A DNA stretch of 64,000 bases, taken from NCBI RefSeq assembly GCF_039621855.1, contig NZ_CP155071.1, positions 4,402,001 to 4,466,000 on the forward strand. Direction: 5' to 3'. The notes under the pieces are model-generated. The model ran no database searches, was not told the origin of the DNA, and saw only the letters and a program-made list of their open reading frames with translations. This DNA is from Erwinia sp. HDF1-3R (GTDB taxonomy: Bacteria; Pseudomonadota; Gammaproteobacteria; Enterobacterales; Enterobacteriaceae). Below, in pieces: positions 62,124 through 64,000 of this stretch. A program made the position numbers and the translations under genes. Positions within the stretch are counted from its first letter, which is position 1. Each line of letters starts with the position of its first letter.

Positions 62124-63827
62124 ATGGAAATTATCAACAGCCTGCTCGATAAAATCTATGACCATACCTTTCCCGCCGCCTGTCGGGAAAGGCTGACAGA
62201 AAGCATTCAACATACCCGCAGCGCCATCAACCACCCGCGCAAGGCCCACTGGGATGAAAAAGATGTGGTGCTGATAACCTATGCCGATCAGTTTCGTGAA
62301 AGTGATGCCCCCACTCTGCAAACCTTCTGCCGTTTTTATCAGCGCTATCTTCACGCCAGCTTTAACCTGGTTCACCTGCTGCCTTTTTTTCCCTGGTCGT
62401 CCGACGATGGTTTTTCGGTAATGGATTACCATCAGGTCAGCCCGGCCTGTGGCGAATGGTCCGATGTCGCCGCGCTGCATCAGCGCGTCCGGCTGATGTT
62501 TGATTTCGTCTGCAACCACATGTCAGCGCACAGCGCCTGGTTCAAACACTATCTGGCAATGGATCCCGGCTGGGATGATTTCTTTATCAGTATGCCCCCG
62601 GCGACCGATCTCAGCAGCGTCACCCGGCCAAGAACCTCCCCTCTGCTCACCCCTTTTACGCTGGCCGATGGCAGCACGCGGTTTATCTGGACGACTTTTA
62701 GCGCGGACCAGATTGACCTTAACTTCGCCAATCCCAGGGTGCTGGTGATGATGGTGGAGGTGCTGCTGGACTATCTGGCGAAGGGGGCAGACTATGTCCG
62801 GCTGGATGCAGTGGGCTATATGTGGAAAACCCCCGGTACCGCCTGCATTCATCTGGAAAAAACCCATCTGCTGGTTAAATTATTTCGCGCTATCGCCGGT
62901 GAGGTCGCACCCGGTACGGTGATTGTGACGGAAACCAATGTGCCGCACCGGGACAATATCAGCTATTTTGGCAACGGGCAGGACGAGGCGCAGATGGTGT
63001 ATCAGTTTTCGCTGCCGCCGCTGGTACTGCATGCCATCCATTACGGTTCGTCCCGCGCGCTGAAGCAGTGGGCCAGCTCGCTGCCAGCGGGCGACGGCAG
63101 GACCACCTATTTCAATTTTTTGGCTTCCCATGATGGCATCGGTCTGAATCCACTGAGGGGGCTTTTACCTGAGACGGAAATAGTGTCGCTGGTGCGGGAT
63201 CTGGCGATGGAAGGCGCGCTGATTTCTTATAAAAATAACCCTGACGGCACCGCCAGTCCCTATGAAATTAACGTCACCTATATGGACGCACTAAACAGCA
63301 AAGAGGAGAGTGACGATATTCGCCTGCAACGCTTTATGCTGGCGCATGCGCTACTGCTGGCTTTCCCTGGCGTTCCCGCGATATATATTCAGAGTATTCT
63401 CGGCTCGCGGAATGATATGGCGGGGGTTAAGGCGGCGGGGCATAACCGGGCGGTTAACCGCGAGAAATATGCGCTCCACGACATTGAAGCGGCGCTCGCC
63501 AATAAGCAAACGCTGCGCCATCGGGTTTATTACGCACTCAGCGGACTGATTCAGCTGCGGATCCGACAGCCTGCCTTGCACCCTGATAATCCAATGACGG
63601 TACTGGCGAGCGATAATGCCCTGTTTATTTTCCGCAGGCAGGCAGTTAAGGGGGGGGAGGCTTTGCTTTGTGTTTACAACCTCAGCAGTCGGGAAATAAC
63701 CTTGGCACCGCCGGAGAGCGAACGCTACCGTGATATTTATCACAATGTCATTATAGAGAGCGAGGCGGAACTGACGCTGGCCCCATGGCACTGGCTGTGG
63801 CTGGAAAGCTGCCCACAACGGGCCTGA
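62124..63827 (+). CDS. GH13 subfamily 18 sugar phosphorylase (sucrose or glucosylglycerate phosphorylase-like)
   Basis: A 567-residue cytosolic (beta/alpha)8-barrel enzyme related to sucrose phosphorylase and E. coli YcjM (glucosylglycerate phosphorylase). Catalytic features are the nucleophile D228 in DYVRLDAVGY, acid/base E270 in VTETNVPH and the transition-state stabiliser in ASHDGIG (about 337). The early LLPFFPWSSDDGFSVMDY is typical of the subfamily. It would split an alpha-glucoside with phosphate to give glucose 1-phosphate; the acceptor cannot be told. No transporter or regulator is adjacent. The ATG at 62124 is used; a GTG at 62106 is in frame. No clear ribosome binding site. Confidence 0.87.
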   Translation: MEIINSLLDKIYDHTFPAACRERLTESIQHTRSAINHPRKAHWDEKDVVLITYADQFRESDAPTLQTFCRFYQRYLHASFNLVHLLPFFPWSSDDGFSVMDYHQVSPACGEWSDVAALHQRVRLMFDFVCNHMSAHSAWFKHYLAMDPGWDDFFISMPPATDLSSVTRPRTSPLLTPFTLADGSTRFIWTTFSADQIDLNFANPRVLVMMVEVLLDYLAKGADYVRLDAVGYMWKTPGTACIHLEKTHLLVKLFRAIAGEVAPGTVIVTETNVPHRDNISYFGNGQDEAQMVYQFSLPPLVLHAIHYGSSRALKQWASSLPAGDGRTTYFNFLASHDGIGLNPLRGLLPETEIVSLVRDLAMEGALISYKNNPDGTASPYEINVTYMDALNSKEESDDIRLQRFMLAHALLLAFPGVPAIYIQSILGSRNDMAGVKAAGHNRAVNREKYALHDIEAALANKQTLRHRVYYALSGLIQLRIRQPALHPDNPMTVLASDNALFIFRRQAVKGGEALLCVYNLSSREITLAPPESERYRDIYHNVIIESEAELTLAPWHWLWLESCPQRA

Positions 63828-63834
63828 GGGGAGT

Positions 63835-63857
63835 CGGGCGGGGGGAGACCCCGCCCG
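63835..63857. terminator. GC-rich stem-loop after the phosphorylase gene
   Basis: CGGGCGGGG and CCCCGCCCG form a perfect 9 bp GC stem with a 5-base loop, 7 bp after the stop codon and between convergent genes. The following CCATATTATTT is only weakly T-rich, so terminator function is probable but not certain. Confidence 0.65.
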
Positions 63858-63862
63858 CCATA

Positions 63863-64000
63863 TTATTTATAAACGTCTGCAACGGCGCTGAATTTACCGT
63901 GCTCACGACCGGCGATAATCAGATAGTATTTACCGCCTTTCTCATCAGCCAGTTTGGATAACGCATGTTTGGCATCCATCGGTGACGTCGTTTCCGCCGT
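63863..64000 (-). CDS. DUF1471 (BhsA/McbA/YdgH-type) periplasmic protein, C-terminal part
   Basis: The reverse strand ends with MDAKHALSKLADEKGGKYYL, IIAGREHGKFSAVADVYK and stop. A YY.I..A......A.A..YK ending is typical of the small secreted DUF1471 family (YdgH, BhsA, YhcN, YjfY), often induced by envelope stress. The N-terminus and expected signal peptide are beyond the right edge, so the exact member is not assigned. Confidence 0.8.
   Translation of the reverse strand, partial: TAETTSPMDAKHALSKLADEKGGKYYLIIAGREHGKFSAVADVYK

Overview
The window is a chromosomal segment of a gamma-proteobacterium of the order Enterobacterales. The backbone order matches the E. coli slyD-to-feoB region almost gene for gene, and OmpR looks essentially identical to the E. 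coli protein. Gene losses and insertions relative to E. coli suggest an Erwiniaceae-like relative (Pantoea/Mixta/Erwinia), but the genus is inference.

Layout: slyD (partial), yheV-kefB-kefG and yheS (1-4.8 kb); a tauABCD taurine operon and a looser, AT-richer accessory stretch with a secreted protein of unknown function, an IS6-type transposase relic, an acyltransferase and a LysE-type exporter, all inserted between yheS and yheT (4.9-13.3 kb); yheT-yheU-prkB, yhfA, crp, yhfK, argD, pabA, ppiA, tsgA (13.3-23.3 kb); a codA cytosine deaminase gene and the nirBD-cysG nitrite reductase/siroheme operon with FNR and NarL/NarP sites (23.4-29.1 kb); trpS-gph-rpe-dam-damX-aroB-aroK (29.4-35.6 kb); hofQPONM and mrcA (36-42.1 kb); nudE, igaA, hslR, hslO, pckA, envZ-ompR, greB (42.2-51.6 kb); a bacteriocin island (51.6-57.0 kb); then tex, feoA-feoB, a GH13 sugar phosphorylase gene and the end of a DUF1471-type gene (57-64 kb).

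The most interesting part is the island between greB and tex. It holds two S-type-pyocin-like toxins sharing an almost identical 321-residue N-terminus and upstream DNA (a 1.24 kb direct repeat) but with different C-terminal killing domains: a colicin D-type tRNase and a colicin E9/pyocin-type HNH DNase. The DNase gene is followed by one matching immunity gene. The tRNase gene is followed by five tandem colicin D-type immunity genes in ~400-409 bp units. The spacers between the immunity genes are not random: each encodes, in the right frame, the last ~36-41 codons of the tRNase toxin, ends with the same ATGA overlap with the next immunity gene, and carries that gene's Shine-Dalgarno. The array therefore looks like serially accumulated toxin-tip/immunity modules, comparable to orphan modules of CDI and Rhs loci.

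Several E. coli neighbours are absent at their expected positions: fic/yhfG, nirC, yrfG, yhgE and feoC. Short tandem repeats mark several gene ends (argD, codA, cysG/trpS). I saw no tRNA, rRNA, CRISPR array, prophage or intact insertion sequence.
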